Shown: positions 1-7,927, counted from the first letter of the stretch. The stretch is DNA of 18,175 nt from JAVBOP01 sp031550405 (GCA_031550405.1 JAVBOP010000008.1:1-18175); one strand, 5' to 3'. Translations and numbers: made by a program. The notes: generated from the sequence alone by a model not told the origin.

Positions 1-2071
1 TCAAAGCTGTTTTGGGCAGTCTAACAGTGATGAAAAATATAGCTCCTATCTGCAACAGGCTATTCAGGAAGATATTAGGCGGCAGCACTTTAAGCCGGTG
101 CTTATAAATGATTCTTTTTCTCAAAAGGCATTTAAGGATTATATAAAGCAACTTGATTATTTAAAGCGGCTTATGCTGCAATCCGATTTTGATGCATTGA
201 ATGAATATTCAGACAAAATAGATGATGAATATACAAATTCTTCTTTTGATTTTTTTAATCTATCATATTCCATAATAGCCGAGAGAACGAAAGCAGCGGA
301 GCGTTATTGCATGGATGCCATAAAAACCTCATTTGACTTTAATACCAAAGAAAGCATACAGTTCAATGCAGACAGCTTGAATTGGGCTAAAGATACCAAT
401 GATTTGAAAAAGCGCTGGCAAAATATGCTGCAATATGATATTGTTTCGCGAATTTATTCGGATATGAAAAGTCAGGAAGAAGCCAAGAAAAAAACAGATA
501 CTGTAACTGTAAAATCATTTGCCGAGCTTGAGCAAAATGCTCGTGAAAGCGTCGAAAGGCGTTACAGGGACTGGTTTGACTATATGCTGCAAAATGAGAG
601 GAATGATTATTTGTCAATGTATTTCAATGCCATTTTGAGTGTATATGATCCGCATACGGAGTATTATCCGCCCAAGGACAAGGAGGATTTCGATATCCGC
701 TTCTCTGGGCAGTTGCAAGGTATTGGAGCCACATTGTCTCAAAAAGATGGATATATTACTGTAGTAAATATTGTTCCAGGCAGCCCTTCGTGGAAGCAAG
801 GCGAGCTTGAGGTGGATGACAAGATATTAAAGGTTGCGCAAGGCGACAGCACGCCTATTGACATCACGGGTATGAGAACAGATAAGGCTGTGAAGTATAT
901 TCGCGGCAATAAGGGCACAGAGGTGCGTTTGACAGTGCAAAAAGTGGACGGCACGCAAAAGGTAATATCAATTATACGCGATATTGTAATTATTGAAGAG
1001 ACTTACGCCAAATCAATGGTATTAACAGATAAAAAGACCAAAGAAAAATTAGGATATATATACTTGCCATCATTTTATGCCAATTTTCAAGATGCAGCCG
1101 GTCGCCGTTCTTCCGTGGACATGAAGCGGGAAATAGAGCGGTTGAAGGGCGAAAATATATCAAGCATTATCATTGATTTACGCAATAATGGCGGCGGCTC
1201 CTTGAGTGATTGTGTCGATATTGCAGGGCTTTTTATTGATGAAGGACCTGTTGTGCAAGTCAAAGGAAAAGAGGCGTTTACGCAGGTATTGCAAGATAGG
1301 AATGCAGGCACTTCATGGGACGGACCCGTTGTAGTACTGGTAAATAATTACTCGGCATCAGCATCAGAGATATTTGCAGCTGTAATGCAGGATTATAAGC
1401 GTGCAATTATAATGGGTTCAACGACTTATGGCAAAGGCACAGTGCAGCGATTCGATGATTTAGACCAGCTATTGCTTAATGAAAATGATATGAAATCGTT
1501 TGGTTCTATTAAAATTACAACATCAAACTATTACCGTGTAAACGGGCAGGCAACTCAATTAAAAGGTGTTGTGCCTGATATACAAGTACCTGATATATAT
1601 AGATATATGAAGACTGGCGAGCGTGAACGGGATAATGCTCTACCTTGGATGGAAATACAGACAACAAAATATGATATTTGGAAAAATGGCAGTTGCGACT
1701 GGACAAATACCGTTAAAAATAGCGATAAGCGTATTGAAAAAAGCAAATATTTTAGCGAGATTGATAAGAATGCCAAGTTCCTGAAAGCAAGGCAGGAGCA
1801 TAATATTTATCCTCTCAACTATAAAGAATTTAAAGCGTTTATGGATAAACAGAATAAAGAGGCTGAGCGTTTCAAAAATATTGGCAAAGATACATTAGAT
1901 ATTGATGCAAGAATTTTGACAGAAGAAACCTCCAATATTGCCAATGACAGTGCGGCGGCGGAGAGAAACAGCCGTTGGCTCCAAATGGTAATAACCGACA
2001 ATACGCTGTACGAAGCCATGAAAGTAGCGCAGGATCTTGAAAAAATCAACTGCTACATAAAGAAAGATTAA
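1..2071 (+). CDS. prc: Tail-specific (C-terminal processing) protease, S41A family, 5' partial
   Basis: Periplasmic serine protease of the Prc/Tsp family, which degrades or trims envelope proteins from their C-termini. The reading frame is open to the window edge (first full codon at base 2), so the GTG at 98 is not the true start: the 32 codons before it continue the family's N-terminal helical domain. The 689 residues seen nearly fill the family's usual length, so mainly the signal peptide is missing. In window numbering: N-terminal domain 1-230; PDZ domain about 232-322, from the RFSGQLQGIGA motif; S41 protease core about 350-532. The catalytic serine is the middle Ser of SASASE (residue 453, codon 1358-1360). 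The catalytic lysine is in GKGTVQ (residue 478, codon 1433-1435), 25 residues later as in E. coli Prc. A charged C-terminal domain (DUF3340-like) follows. A terminator lies about 110 bases after the stop. Confidence 0.95.
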   Translation, partial: QSCFGQSNSDEKYSSYLQQAIQEDIRRQHFKPVLINDSFSQKAFKDYIKQLDYLKRLMLQSDFDALNEYSDKIDDEYTNSSFDFFNLSYSIIAERTKAAERYCMDAIKTSFDFNTKESIQFNADSLNWAKDTNDLKKRWQNMLQYDIVSRIYSDMKSQEEAKKKTDTVTVKSFAELEQNARESVERRYRDWFDYMLQNERNDYLSMYFNAILSVYDPHTEYYPPKDKEDFDIRFSGQLQGIGATLSQKDGYITVVNIVPGSPSWKQGELEVDDKILKVAQGDSTPIDITGMRTDKAVKYIRGNKGTEVRLTVQKVDGTQKVISIIRDIVIIEETYAKSMVLTDKKTKEKLGYIYLPSFYANFQDAAGRRSSVDMKREIERLKGENISSIIIDLRNNGGGSLSDCVDIAGLFIDEGPVVQVKGKEAFTQVLQDRNAGTSWDGPVVVLVNNYSASASEIFAAVMQDYKRAIIMGSTTYGKGTVQRFDDLDQLLLNENDMKSFGSIKITTSNYYRVNGQATQLKGVVPDIQVPDIYRYMKTGERERDNALPWMEIQTTKYDIWKNGSCDWTNTVKNSDKRIEKSKYFSEIDKNAKFLKARQEHNIYPLNYKEFKAFMDKQNKEAERFKNIGKDTLDIDARILTEETSNIANDSAAAERNSRWLQMVITDNTLYEAMKVAQDLEKINCYIKKD

Positions 2072-2180
2072 TGAAAACAGTTGATGATTTTATGGAAATA
2101 AATATACGGTAATTTTAAAAATATGGTAAAAAGGCGTTTAATTTATCTGTTTTTAAAATCTAAATGGTTTGTTGCAAATA

Positions 2181-2218
2181 AAAAGCCAGTTACTAACAAT
2201 GTAGCTGGCTTTTATTTT
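2181..2218 (+). terminator. Rho-independent terminator of the tail-specific protease gene
   Basis: A 12-bp stem with one G-U pair, AAAAGCCAGTTA (2181-2192) against TAGCTGGCTTTT (2202-2213), with a 9-base loop and a further ATTTT. It lies 109 bases after the protease stop. Because the stem ends in an A/T tract on both sides it could work in both directions. Confidence 0.75.
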
Positions 2219-2337
2219 ACTGGTTTATGCAGCAATATCAGAACTGCCGACGCATGCGCTATGATTTGGCGCAAAATACCAACACTATCGAATATTTCCG
2301 CAAACGAAGCATTATTTGATACTTACTGTAATATCAC

Positions 2338-2363
2338 AAAAAAAGGGGCGGGCAATACCCGCC
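2338..2363 (-). terminator. Rho-independent terminator of the M48 metalloprotease gene
   Basis: On the minus strand a GC-only stem, GGCGGG/CCCGCC (2358-2363 with 2347-2352), with a 5-base loop, is followed by two C and seven T (complement of 2338-2344). It starts only 6 bases after the M48 stop codon. Confidence 0.85.
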
Positions 2364-2369
2364 ACATGC

Positions 2370-3212
2370 CTATATGCTGTTTTTGAATGCTGTGTATTTA
2401 GCTTTGCCTAGCGTTTCTTCTGTTGGTTCAGGCGTGTTGTTGTCTTTTAACAGCTTTTCAATACTTTTTACACGGTTTTCATCGGCTGGATGTGTGCTCA
2501 AAAATTCGTCAATAATGGTTGAGCCTGTGCCGCCAGCCGCTTTTTGGTCTACCATGCGCTGGAAGAAGTACTTACCGCCGCCGGGGTACCATTGATTTGT
2601 CGATTTTAGATACTTGAACGAGTATTCATCAGATTCCGTTTCATCGTCGCGACCGTATTTCATGAACGCAAATTTAGTTACAATGTCCGTTGCCAAGCTT
2701 ATAATTTTCGACTGATCATTGTTGAGAAACATATCAACAAGAACGCCAACACCCATTTGAGCCTGCATTTGGTTTACCGAATGCCGGCGGTCGGCATGTG
2801 CAATTTCGTGAGCCAGAACAGCTGCCATTTCAGCCTCGCTCTCGATATATTTGATAAGTCCCGTATAGACATAAATATATCCACCGGGCGTCGCAAATGC
2901 GTTAATTACATCAGAGTTAATGATTTCCACCTTATATACAAAGACATCTTCGTATTTGATTTCGGGCGCCGTAACAATTTTATCCACTATATCCTGCAGG
3001 TACTTATTGGCTGCGGCATTATTGAGCATTGGAAAGGTTGCGCCATCAGCCCGGATTTGCGCATCAGTTTGCTGTCCAAGTTCCAAATCATAACTCGGCT
3101 GAAATATTGGCAATACACCTGTGTCGTCACAAGCAGTGAAAAATAGCGATAGGACTATAGCAGCAACGTATCGCTTTAAGTTATCAAGTTTAAATGGGTT
3201 GTGTGTTTTCAT
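2370..3212 (-). CDS. M48-family zinc metalloprotease lipoprotein (BepA/LoiP-like, no TPR)
   Basis: A 280-residue envelope metalloprotease of family M48, a group that degrades misassembled outer-membrane proteins. It starts with a signal peptide ending in the lipobox FFTAC (Cys28), so it should be a lipoprotein. Zinc-site residues are visible: HEIAH at 135-139 and the ExxxD motif ETESD at 191-195, in which Glu191 would be the third ligand. THP at 240-242 matches the conserved late His of the BepA group, which can cap the active-site zinc. Unlike BepA it has no TPR repeats after the protease domain. The ATG at 3212 has no clear Shine-Dalgarno sequence but has a TATATTTG box 38 bases upstream. 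It is a single-gene unit with its own terminator, convergent with the tail-specific protease. The family call is firm; the substrate is not known. Confidence 0.93.
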   Translation of the reverse strand: MKTHNPFKLDNLKRYVAAIVLSLFFTACDDTGVLPIFQPSYDLELGQQTDAQIRADGATFPMLNNAAANKYLQDIVDKIVTAPEIKYEDVFVYKVEIINSDVINAFATPGGYIYVYTGLIKYIESEAEMAAVLAHEIAHADRRHSVNQMQAQMGVGVLVDMFLNNDQSKIISLATDIVTKFAFMKYGRDDETESDEYSFKYLKSTNQWYPGGGKYFFQRMVDQKAAGGTGSTIIDEFLSTHPADENRVKSIEKLLKDNNTPEPTEETLGKAKYTAFKNSI

Positions 3213-3729
3213 AGCTTTTGTTTTTAATTTTTTTTACTAACTGTTTTTCACAAATATACATATTTTTAGAATAATTATATATAATTTGCTTATATTTAAC
3301 GCTTGCTGAATATCAAAATTGCATTTGAAATTGCACTTCACTATGCTATTAAACATATTCACAATATATGTAAATATATTCATTATCACTACTATATTGC
3401 TTCTTAATTTGATCTACAGGCAAAAATATTTCCTGATGCGAGGCTTTCTTGTCGTAATTACTCAATGCCTTTCTAAATTCCTGCATGCTTTTATAGAAAA
3501 TCCTTACAAATTCGAGTAGTAATATTGCTGGATACAAGGAGTTATTGCTACTTGTTAATTAAAAATTTAATTAAAAACATTTTTATTTTATTTTTCGAAA
3601 TTATTGCATTTGTAAATTTAAATCAAAAGTTAAAATTGCTCGTAACTCTCATATAAAAAAAGATATTAATGCTGTCAAAGCTTTTAAAAAAACTTCAAAA
3701 ATAATTATAAAAAAATAATCCAATCAAAA
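3213..3729. other. AT-rich intergenic stretch without a recognisable gene
   Basis: It holds the M48 promoter at one end. A 62-codon minus-strand frame (3349-3537, TTG start) and an overlapping 66-codon plus-strand frame (3319-3519) are open but match nothing I recognise; the minus one is more protein-like (charged, amphipathic) and might be a gene remnant. An AT-only inverted repeat, TTAATTAAA/TTTAATTAA with a 2-base loop, lies at 3555-3574. Nothing else was seen. Confidence 0.4.
3251..3258 (-). promoter_or_regulatory. Bacteroidota-type -7 box (TATATTTG) before the M48 gene
   Basis: The minus strand reads TATATTTG, fitting the Bacteroidota -7 consensus TAnnTTTG, 38 bases before the ATG at 3212. 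No convincing -33 TTTG is visible upstream. The same octamer occurs at similar distances before purA and the flippase-like gene, which raises confidence. Confidence 0.45.
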
Positions 3730-3867
3730 ATGAATAAATATTCATATTTTGGGCTATATTTTGAAGGTAAAAGTTGTTTTGGACTGATGACAAAAAACGG
3801 TAAGTACCTTACAGCAAAAGGACTTAAGCCCGGATATAAATTTCAGCAAGTTTTCAAATCTACTTAG
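3730..3867 (+). other. Unknown 45-codon ORF in frame with the nadC remnant
   Basis: An ATG at 3730 opens a 45-residue frame that stops at TAG 3865-3867. It starts MNKYSYFGLYFEGKSCFGL and is rich in Gly, Lys and aromatic residues. I do not recognise it and it does not resemble the N-terminal part of NadC. It is in the same frame as the nadC fragment just after the stop, so the two may once have been one chimeric reading frame. There is no Shine-Dalgarno sequence. It may be a decayed gene piece or simply chance. Confidence 0.25.
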
Positions 3868-4032
3868 TTATTTGAGGTATTTTCGCTTGGTGGCGAGAAT
3901 ATTTTTGTCGAAGCTTCCGGCGGCATTAACTACGACACGGTAATTGAGTATGCGCAAACCGGCGTTGATGGGATTTCAATCGGTGCACTAACTCACCGTA
4001 TCGTGTCCGCCAACATCCATCTAATATTTTAA
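3868..4032 (+). pseudogene. nadC: nadC remnant: C-terminal end of nicotinate-nucleotide pyrophosphorylase
   Basis: NadC (quinolinate phosphoribosyltransferase) makes nicotinate mononucleotide from quinolinate and PRPP in NAD synthesis. Only about the last 54 codons are here. The frame after the TAG at 3865 reads through IFVEASGGINYDTVIEYAQ and TGVDGISIGALTH to a normal stop at 4030-4032. EASGGI followed by TGVD.IS.GALTH is the hallmark of the NadC C-terminal barrel strands that hold the phosphate. The enzyme normally has roughly 280 residues, so over 200 residues, including the N-terminal domain and most of the substrate site, are absent. No start codon or other nadC piece is visible in the 500 bases upstream. 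It is read on the strand opposite to its neighbours on both sides. I take it as a relic of a deletion or of a partial duplication. Confidence 0.85.
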
Positions 4033-4084
4033 ATAATATCCCTCTTCATACAACAGATAGCTCTGCTATATTGCATAATATAAA

Positions 4085-4118
4085 GCCAGTAAAGATATTG
4101 GAAATATGCTGTACTGGC
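4085..4118. other. Stem-loop downstream of nuoB
   Basis: GCCAGTA (4085-4091) pairs with TACTGGC (4112-4118), and inside the loop ATATT pairs with AATAT, giving a two-tier hairpin. It lies 37 bases after the nuoB stop. There is no long T tract, so it may be a transcript 3' end, a processing barrier or a weak terminator. Confidence 0.4.
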
Positions 4119-4154
4119 AGACGTAAGATAACAATTGTAATTATAAATATAATT

Positions 4155-4706
4155 TTAATTTTTTGAGTAATCAGGAAGACCCAAGGCTATGTCCTCTTCA
4201 GCTATGCGCTTGCGTTTATTGAAGATAGCTTGATGCCTTATGCGCTCCTGCAATTTTACCATTCCATCAAAAAATGCTTCTGGTCGCGGAGGACAGCCCG
4301 GAATATAAATATCTACAGGTATAATTTTATCAATTCCCTTCAAAACATGATAGCCATGTTCCCAAAATGGACCGCCGGCATTTGCACATGACCCCATTGA
4401 AACGCAGTAGCGTGGCTCGGGAATCTGCTCCCATAAATTCTTTATAACTTCAGCCATTTTTAAAGATACAGTGCCCGACACAACAATAACATCGGAATGG
4501 CGCGGACTGGATCGCGGGATACAGCCGAAACGCATTAAATCATAGTCTGAAGCGTTAAGTGCCATAAATTCAATTGCGCAGCACGCAAGACCAAACTGCA
4601 AATACCAATTGGATTTGGAACGTCCCCAATTAAGCAAATCTTCCACTTTGGCAAGCGCAAAACCGCCGCCATCATACGGCTTGTCTAATCTATTTAATAA
4701 TCCCAT
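4155..4706 (-). CDS. nuoB: NADH-quinone oxidoreductase subunit B (NuoB)
   Basis: NuoB is the peripheral-arm subunit of respiratory complex I that carries [4Fe-4S] cluster N2, the last cluster before quinone. The 183-residue length fits the family. All four cluster ligands are visible: the tandem Cys42-Cys43 in GLACCAIEFMA, Cys107 in SMGSCANAGG and Cys138 in PGCPPRPEA. The quinone-site segment around 61-80 (IPRSSPRHSDVIVVSGT) is also typical. The ATG at 4706 is the natural start and lies 19 bases after the stop of the lipoprotein gene upstream, so it is probably transcribed with nuoA and that gene. nuoC, which usually follows directly, is absent: the next bases hold a hairpin and the opposite-strand nadC remnant. 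The rest of complex I must be encoded elsewhere if the enzyme is functional. Confidence 0.97.
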   Translation of the reverse strand: MGLLNRLDKPYDGGGFALAKVEDLLNWGRSKSNWYLQFGLACCAIEFMALNASDYDLMRFGCIPRSSPRHSDVIVVSGTVSLKMAEVIKNLWEQIPEPRYCVSMGSCANAGGPFWEHGYHVLKGIDKIIPVDIYIPGCPPRPEAFFDGMVKLQERIRHQAIFNKRKRIAEEDIALGLPDYSKN

Positions 4707-4725
4707 ATTTCAATATTTTTATTAA

Positions 4726-5163
4726 TTATTGGTGATCACCTAAATTTGGATAGTTGCCATACTCCCCATGGTATCCTGAAAATTTTAATGGCTCAGACAT
4801 AGAGATATCCATAATCAAATTAACAGATTCGCCATTACTTATAAAAGAAATTGCTAATTCACTTTGAGCGGGAAGTGTATATATTCCAGAAATACAAATA
4901 ACTTCTACATCTGAAATGCAGTCCTTCCTTTCTAACCAAATTTTTAGTTTTTCAATTTTCGCACTATCACTAAAAGTATTATCTATTGTAGCGAGAAAAT
5001 TATTAATCTCTGTTTTAGTTGAATCAAATTCACCTTTTTCTACAAAAGAGCAAAATGTGCTATTGTCATCTGTATTGACAACATCATTTCCAGCATTAGA
5101 ACAGCCTAAAAGTAGTGATATTGCAACTATGATTGATAACAATAAAATACTTAAGTGTTTCAT
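4726..5163 (-). CDS. Small lipoprotein of unknown function, between nuoA and nuoB
   Basis: A 145-residue protein with a signal peptide and lipobox LLLGC (Cys21), so probably lipid-anchored in the envelope. The mature part is soluble and slightly acidic. Three Cys (38, 82, 90) remain after the lipidation site and could form a disulfide. A helix-rich middle (about 47-82) is followed by a strand-rich end and a Gly/Tyr/Asn-rich tail. It matches no complex I subunit or assembly factor that I know. The gene sits 29 bases after nuoA and 19 before nuoB on the same strand, so it is likely co-transcribed with them. Whether it has a role in complex I or is only an insertion in the operon cannot be told from sequence. 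Confidence 0.8.
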   Translation of the reverse strand: MKHLSILLLSIIVAISLLLGCSNAGNDVVNTDDNSTFCSFVEKGEFDSTKTEINNFLATIDNTFSDSAKIEKLKIWLERKDCISDVEVICISGIYTLPAQSELAISFISNGESVNLIMDISMSEPLKFSGYHGEYGNYPNLGDHQ

Positions 5164-5192
5164 GGCAACAATTGATTATGAATAATTATTAA

Positions 5193-5600
5193 TTATTTCT
5201 TAATATCTATAAAATCTTTTAAATTCGGGATGTATGGATTAGGCTTATCCCAGTCAAGATAGCCTTTTGCCCACTCGTAAAATAACCCAAGAAACAGGAT
5301 GAAAACAAATATTGCCATCGCCCAGAACGCATACCAGCCCAAGCCTTTGAACGATACCGCCCATGGGAAGAGCATGACTAATTCCACGTCAAAAATAATA
5401 TATGCCAAAGCAATCAAATAAAAGCGAGTATTGAATAAAACCCACGGCGTACCTTCGGGCGGAATACCAGACTCATAGTTCATTTGCTTGACTTTGCTCG
5501 GATGGCTTGGGCGTATAAGAGCCGCAGCCACTATCGATACACCAACCAATACCAATGCAAAAAGAAAAAATACAAGGATTACACCAAAACTTGAAAGCAT
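5193..5600 (-). CDS. nuoA: NADH-quinone oxidoreductase subunit A (NuoA)
   Basis: A small membrane subunit of complex I near the quinone-binding junction. At 135 residues it has the family's three membrane helices (about 5-28, 61-83 and 88-108). Family motifs are clear: the loop NYESGIPPEG (41-50) and the helix segment RFYLIALAYIIFDVELVML (59-77) with its conserved Asp-x-Glu, followed by PWAV. The ATG at 5600 has no evident Shine-Dalgarno sequence. It is the first gene of the nuoA-lipoprotein-nuoB unit; a CGAATATA box (one base from CAAATATA, the plus-strand form of the -7 box) at 5663-5670 is a weak promoter candidate. The end of the gene is followed within 2 bases by a sequence shared with the palindrome beside dnaA. 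Confidence 0.96.
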   Translation of the reverse strand: MLSSFGVILVFFLFALVLVGVSIVAAALIRPSHPSKVKQMNYESGIPPEGTPWVLFNTRFYLIALAYIIFDVELVMLFPWAVSFKGLGWYAFWAMAIFVFILFLGLFYEWAKGYLDWDKPNPYIPNLKDFIDIKK

Positions 5601-5943
5601 AATGTCACATCAATTACAAGATTTTATCATATTTATAAAATGCTAAATTACAAATAATTATGCGAATATAAAAATTAATTTGCGATTGCGCATTGCCAGA
5701 ACTAATGCAAGTATTTTTTTCTAAGCATTTGGTTATTATACTCTATTTTAAATGTTTCTAAATTATAAAAAATATCGTTACCGCATGAAGCAGAATACCA
5801 TGTTAGCATGCTCGATGATATCATATTATCGATACTGACAAAATATGGCTGATGGCGGGCAATTGCAGCGGAAAACAGGTGTTTTCAAATCGACGAATGG
5901 CTGCTGTTCGTGGCGTTTTTTTGCAGAGCTGCACAAGCAATAT
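5601..5943. other. Intergenic region: nuoA promoter side and a GC-richer patch
   Basis: The part next to nuoA (5601-5780) is very AT-rich and should hold the nuoA promoter. The part from about 5783 to 5943, after the methyltransferase stop, is visibly richer in G and C. It contains a compact inverted repeat, GAAAACA-GG-TGTTTTC (5871-5886). Short frames are open in it on both strands (for example a 40-odd codon plus-strand frame from the ATG at 5846), but none resembles a known protein and all are shorter than 60 codons. Confidence 0.4.
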
Positions 5944-6762
5944 TCATTTGTTAGCGGTTGCAATAAAATTTAATCCCCAGAAGAAATAATCACGGAGAAA
6001 ATGATTTTTATTATATAGCACATTCTCTTTTTCTATCACTTGCTCTGTGGTTTGATTTTTAAATGAATTTGGTGGGTAAAATCTAATGTATTGCACGTCT
6101 GCGTTATTTACGTTGAAATTATTTTTATTTAATATGTGATACCATTGTTGCCAACTTCTGGTATTTTCATTTCCTAACAAAATATTTTTTTGAAGTCGAT
6201 CATCCCAAATTTTTATAATTCTTTTATTTCCGCGCCGCATAAAAAGTTTTATTCTTGCTGCAATATTTTTTCCATTTTCGTCAGTAACCACCAGCTTTCC
6301 TGCTGGCTTCAATATTGCAGAAAAAATTTCCAATGCTTCATTTATTGGTTCAAGGTGATGTAAAACATCTTGTAATATTATGTAATCAAAGGAGTTATTC
6401 GAAAATTTATTGTCAAATATATTGGCATAATCCACTTCAAACAAATCCGTATTTCCATATTGTGACCAATATTTTTTCCTGTTTTCTATTGCATCAAAAT
6501 AAAATTCCAATGTTGTGCCATAGACCTTAAGTCCATTCATAGCGAGAAATAGCGCTGTTGTGCCATAGCCGCAACCGCAATCAAAAATTACCGGATTGGG
6601 TTTATTAATTTGCTCAGCCACATATTGCAGGCGCTGAACAAAATATGCTTTGCGAAATTCAAAATGCTTTTTCTCATCATTTATAAATCTATAGTAGTTA
6701 CGCATATCAGGAGAATTTTTCAGCTCCTCGATAAATAAATCAAAAAAATTATGTACTGTCAT
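5944..6762 (-). CDS. Class I SAM-dependent methyltransferase
   Basis: A 272-residue cytoplasmic protein with a Rossmann-type methyltransferase core. Motif I, VIFDCGCGYGT (58-68), binds the S-adenosylmethionine methionine moiety. An acidic end of strand 2 would be around Glu86. The strand-4 motif is DYIILQDVLHHLEP (126-139), followed by LKPAGKLVVTDENG (151-164). The first 55 residues are helical and likely cap the fold. The C-terminal 100 residues are basic and Asn-rich with a hydrophobic end (about 253-268). The substrate cannot be inferred; the motif pattern resembles small-molecule, quinone or lipid methyltransferases more than nucleic-acid ones. It is a single gene, with 163 bases to the upstream terminator and 343 to nuoA. 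The start ATG at 6762 is the only good choice. Confidence 0.88.
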   Translation of the reverse strand: MTVHNFFDLFIEELKNSPDMRNYYRFINDEKKHFEFRKAYFVQRLQYVAEQINKPNPVIFDCGCGYGTTALFLAMNGLKVYGTTLEFYFDAIENRKKYWSQYGNTDLFEVDYANIFDNKFSNNSFDYIILQDVLHHLEPINEALEIFSAILKPAGKLVVTDENGKNIAARIKLFMRRGNKRIIKIWDDRLQKNILLGNENTRSWQQWYHILNKNNFNVNNADVQYIRFYPPNSFKNQTTEQVIEKENVLYNKNHFLRDYFFWGLNFIATANK

Positions 6763-6892
6763 TTCTAAAATAAAATAATCAGGTAAAAAAATGTACTATA
6801 ATAATATATGAATTATGATTTTTTTTTCATTTTTCATGCAAAAGCTATAAAAATAAGCCGGTAGAATAAATATTTTTCCATCAAAAAAATAT

Positions 6893-6919
6893 AAAAAAAC
6901 ACCTGCTGAAGGTGTTTTT
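6893..6919 (-). terminator. Rho-independent terminator of the lipoprotein/coiled-coil operon
   Basis: A perfect 10-bp stem, AAAAACACCT (6895-6904) with AGGTGTTTTT (6910-6919), and a 5-base loop. On the minus strand the stem is followed by a run of T (complement of 6893-6899). It begins 6 bases after the stop of the 6926-7927 gene. Confidence 0.88.
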
Positions 6920-6925
6920 ATTTTT

Positions 6926-7927
6926 TTATTTCTTGCTGGTTTTTTTGGCTACCAGCACAATACCCGCTATTAGCAACAGAAGAACGGGAACAAGCCATAG
7001 GAGATTGCCTCTTATGAAATCAATCAGGCTAAAACTTTTTGTGCTCGCATTTTCTATAGATAATAAATAAGTATTCATTTCATTTTCAATGTCGGTAGCG
7101 TAACCTATAGCACACTCAACTCCACTGTTTCTAAGGCGGTATATCAATTCGTGCCCTGCATCCATATAGCTTATAATGTCGGGCAGATGCCGCTTATTAG
7201 TTTCAAAATATAACACCGCCGTATCCATAAATTGCTTATCCGCCTTCATCGACTCAAGAGTTATCATGTAATTGGATTTTAATAATTGCGCCACATCGCA
7301 TTGCGCCTGCTCCAAAGAATCTTGCAGAGTTTTAGGCAATGCCGTTTTTGAAGCCGCATCCATAGGGCGTTTAGGCATCAGCATGATAAGCTGTGCCACC
7401 AAATTGCTGCTCGTTTCCAATAAATCCTTTGTTGCCAAAGATTCATCCTGCAATTTCTTGTTTGCTGCTTTCAATTTCCGGGCTTGAGCCTTGTAGCTGT
7501 CAATATGTTTGTTAAGTTCTTCAATAATGGATTTCAATTGTGCATTTTCCGCAAACAAGCTGTCCCGCTGCTGCTCTGTAAGCATTCTCAAAGAAGTCTC
7601 GTCATCAAGTATATCCAGCGTATTAGCCATATTTTGGCTTTTTTTCAGATATTCATCGTATTCCTGCTTTTTAATTTTTGCATCATTTATCATTTTTGCA
7701 CATAACCTTTGGTTAGCAGCACCAAACGATGTAGGGGAAAGGGTGATTGTTTTTTGTAAAAGCTCAATGTCTGCTGAGTTCATTGTCTCAACATTTTTTG
7801 ATAATACAGGCTGTATATTCGCCAAATACTGCTGAAATGCATTATCGTCATTTTGTGCGTAAACGCTTAGTGAGCATATCATCGCTCCAAAGAGTAAAAT
7901 CAATACTTTAAATGAATAATTTTTCAT
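6926..7927 (-). CDS. Secreted coiled-coil protein with C-terminal membrane anchor, unknown function
   Basis: A 333-residue protein of unknown family. A signal peptide (cleavage likely after VYA, residue 24) is followed by a helical region, a heptad-like coiled coil (about 115-180), a helical domain to about 295, one membrane helix (about 308-327) and a basic tail (KKTSKK). The topology implied is a periplasmic rod or oligomer held in the inner membrane by its C-terminus. I chose the ATG at 7927; a TTG just before it (7930) would add one residue but overlaps the previous stop. The preceding lipoprotein gene ends in TGA sharing its last A with this ATG (TGATG), so translation is probably coupled. 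A terminator follows at once. The two proteins probably work together in the envelope, but nothing shows what they do. Confidence 0.85.
   Translation of the reverse strand: MKNYSFKVLILLFGAMICSLSVYAQNDDNAFQQYLANIQPVLSKNVETMNSADIELLQKTITLSPTSFGAANQRLCAKMINDAKIKKQEYDEYLKKSQNMANTLDILDDETSLRMLTEQQRDSLFAENAQLKSIIEELNKHIDSYKAQARKLKAANKKLQDESLATKDLLETSSNLVAQLIMLMPKRPMDAASKTALPKTLQDSLEQAQCDVAQLLKSNYMITLESMKADKQFMDTAVLYFETNKRHLPDIISYMDAGHELIYRLRNSGVECAIGYATDIENEMNTYLLSIENASTKSFSLIDFIRGNLLWLVPVLLLLIAGIVLVAKKTSKK

Noticed and set aside
98..100. GTG as the start of the tail-specific protease
   Set aside because: The frame is open to the window edge and the upstream codons (with EDIRRQHFKP) continue the family's N-terminal domain.
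2123..2386. An 87-codon plus-strand open frame after the tail-specific protease gene
   Set aside because: It spans two facing terminators and runs into the M48 coding end; composition is not protein-like and there is no ribosome binding site.
3319..3537. Overlapping 66-codon (+) and 62-codon (-) open frames in the gap before the nadC remnant
   Set aside because: Very AT-rich, no ribosome binding site, TTG start for the minus one and no recognisable family; kept only as a note in the gap entry.
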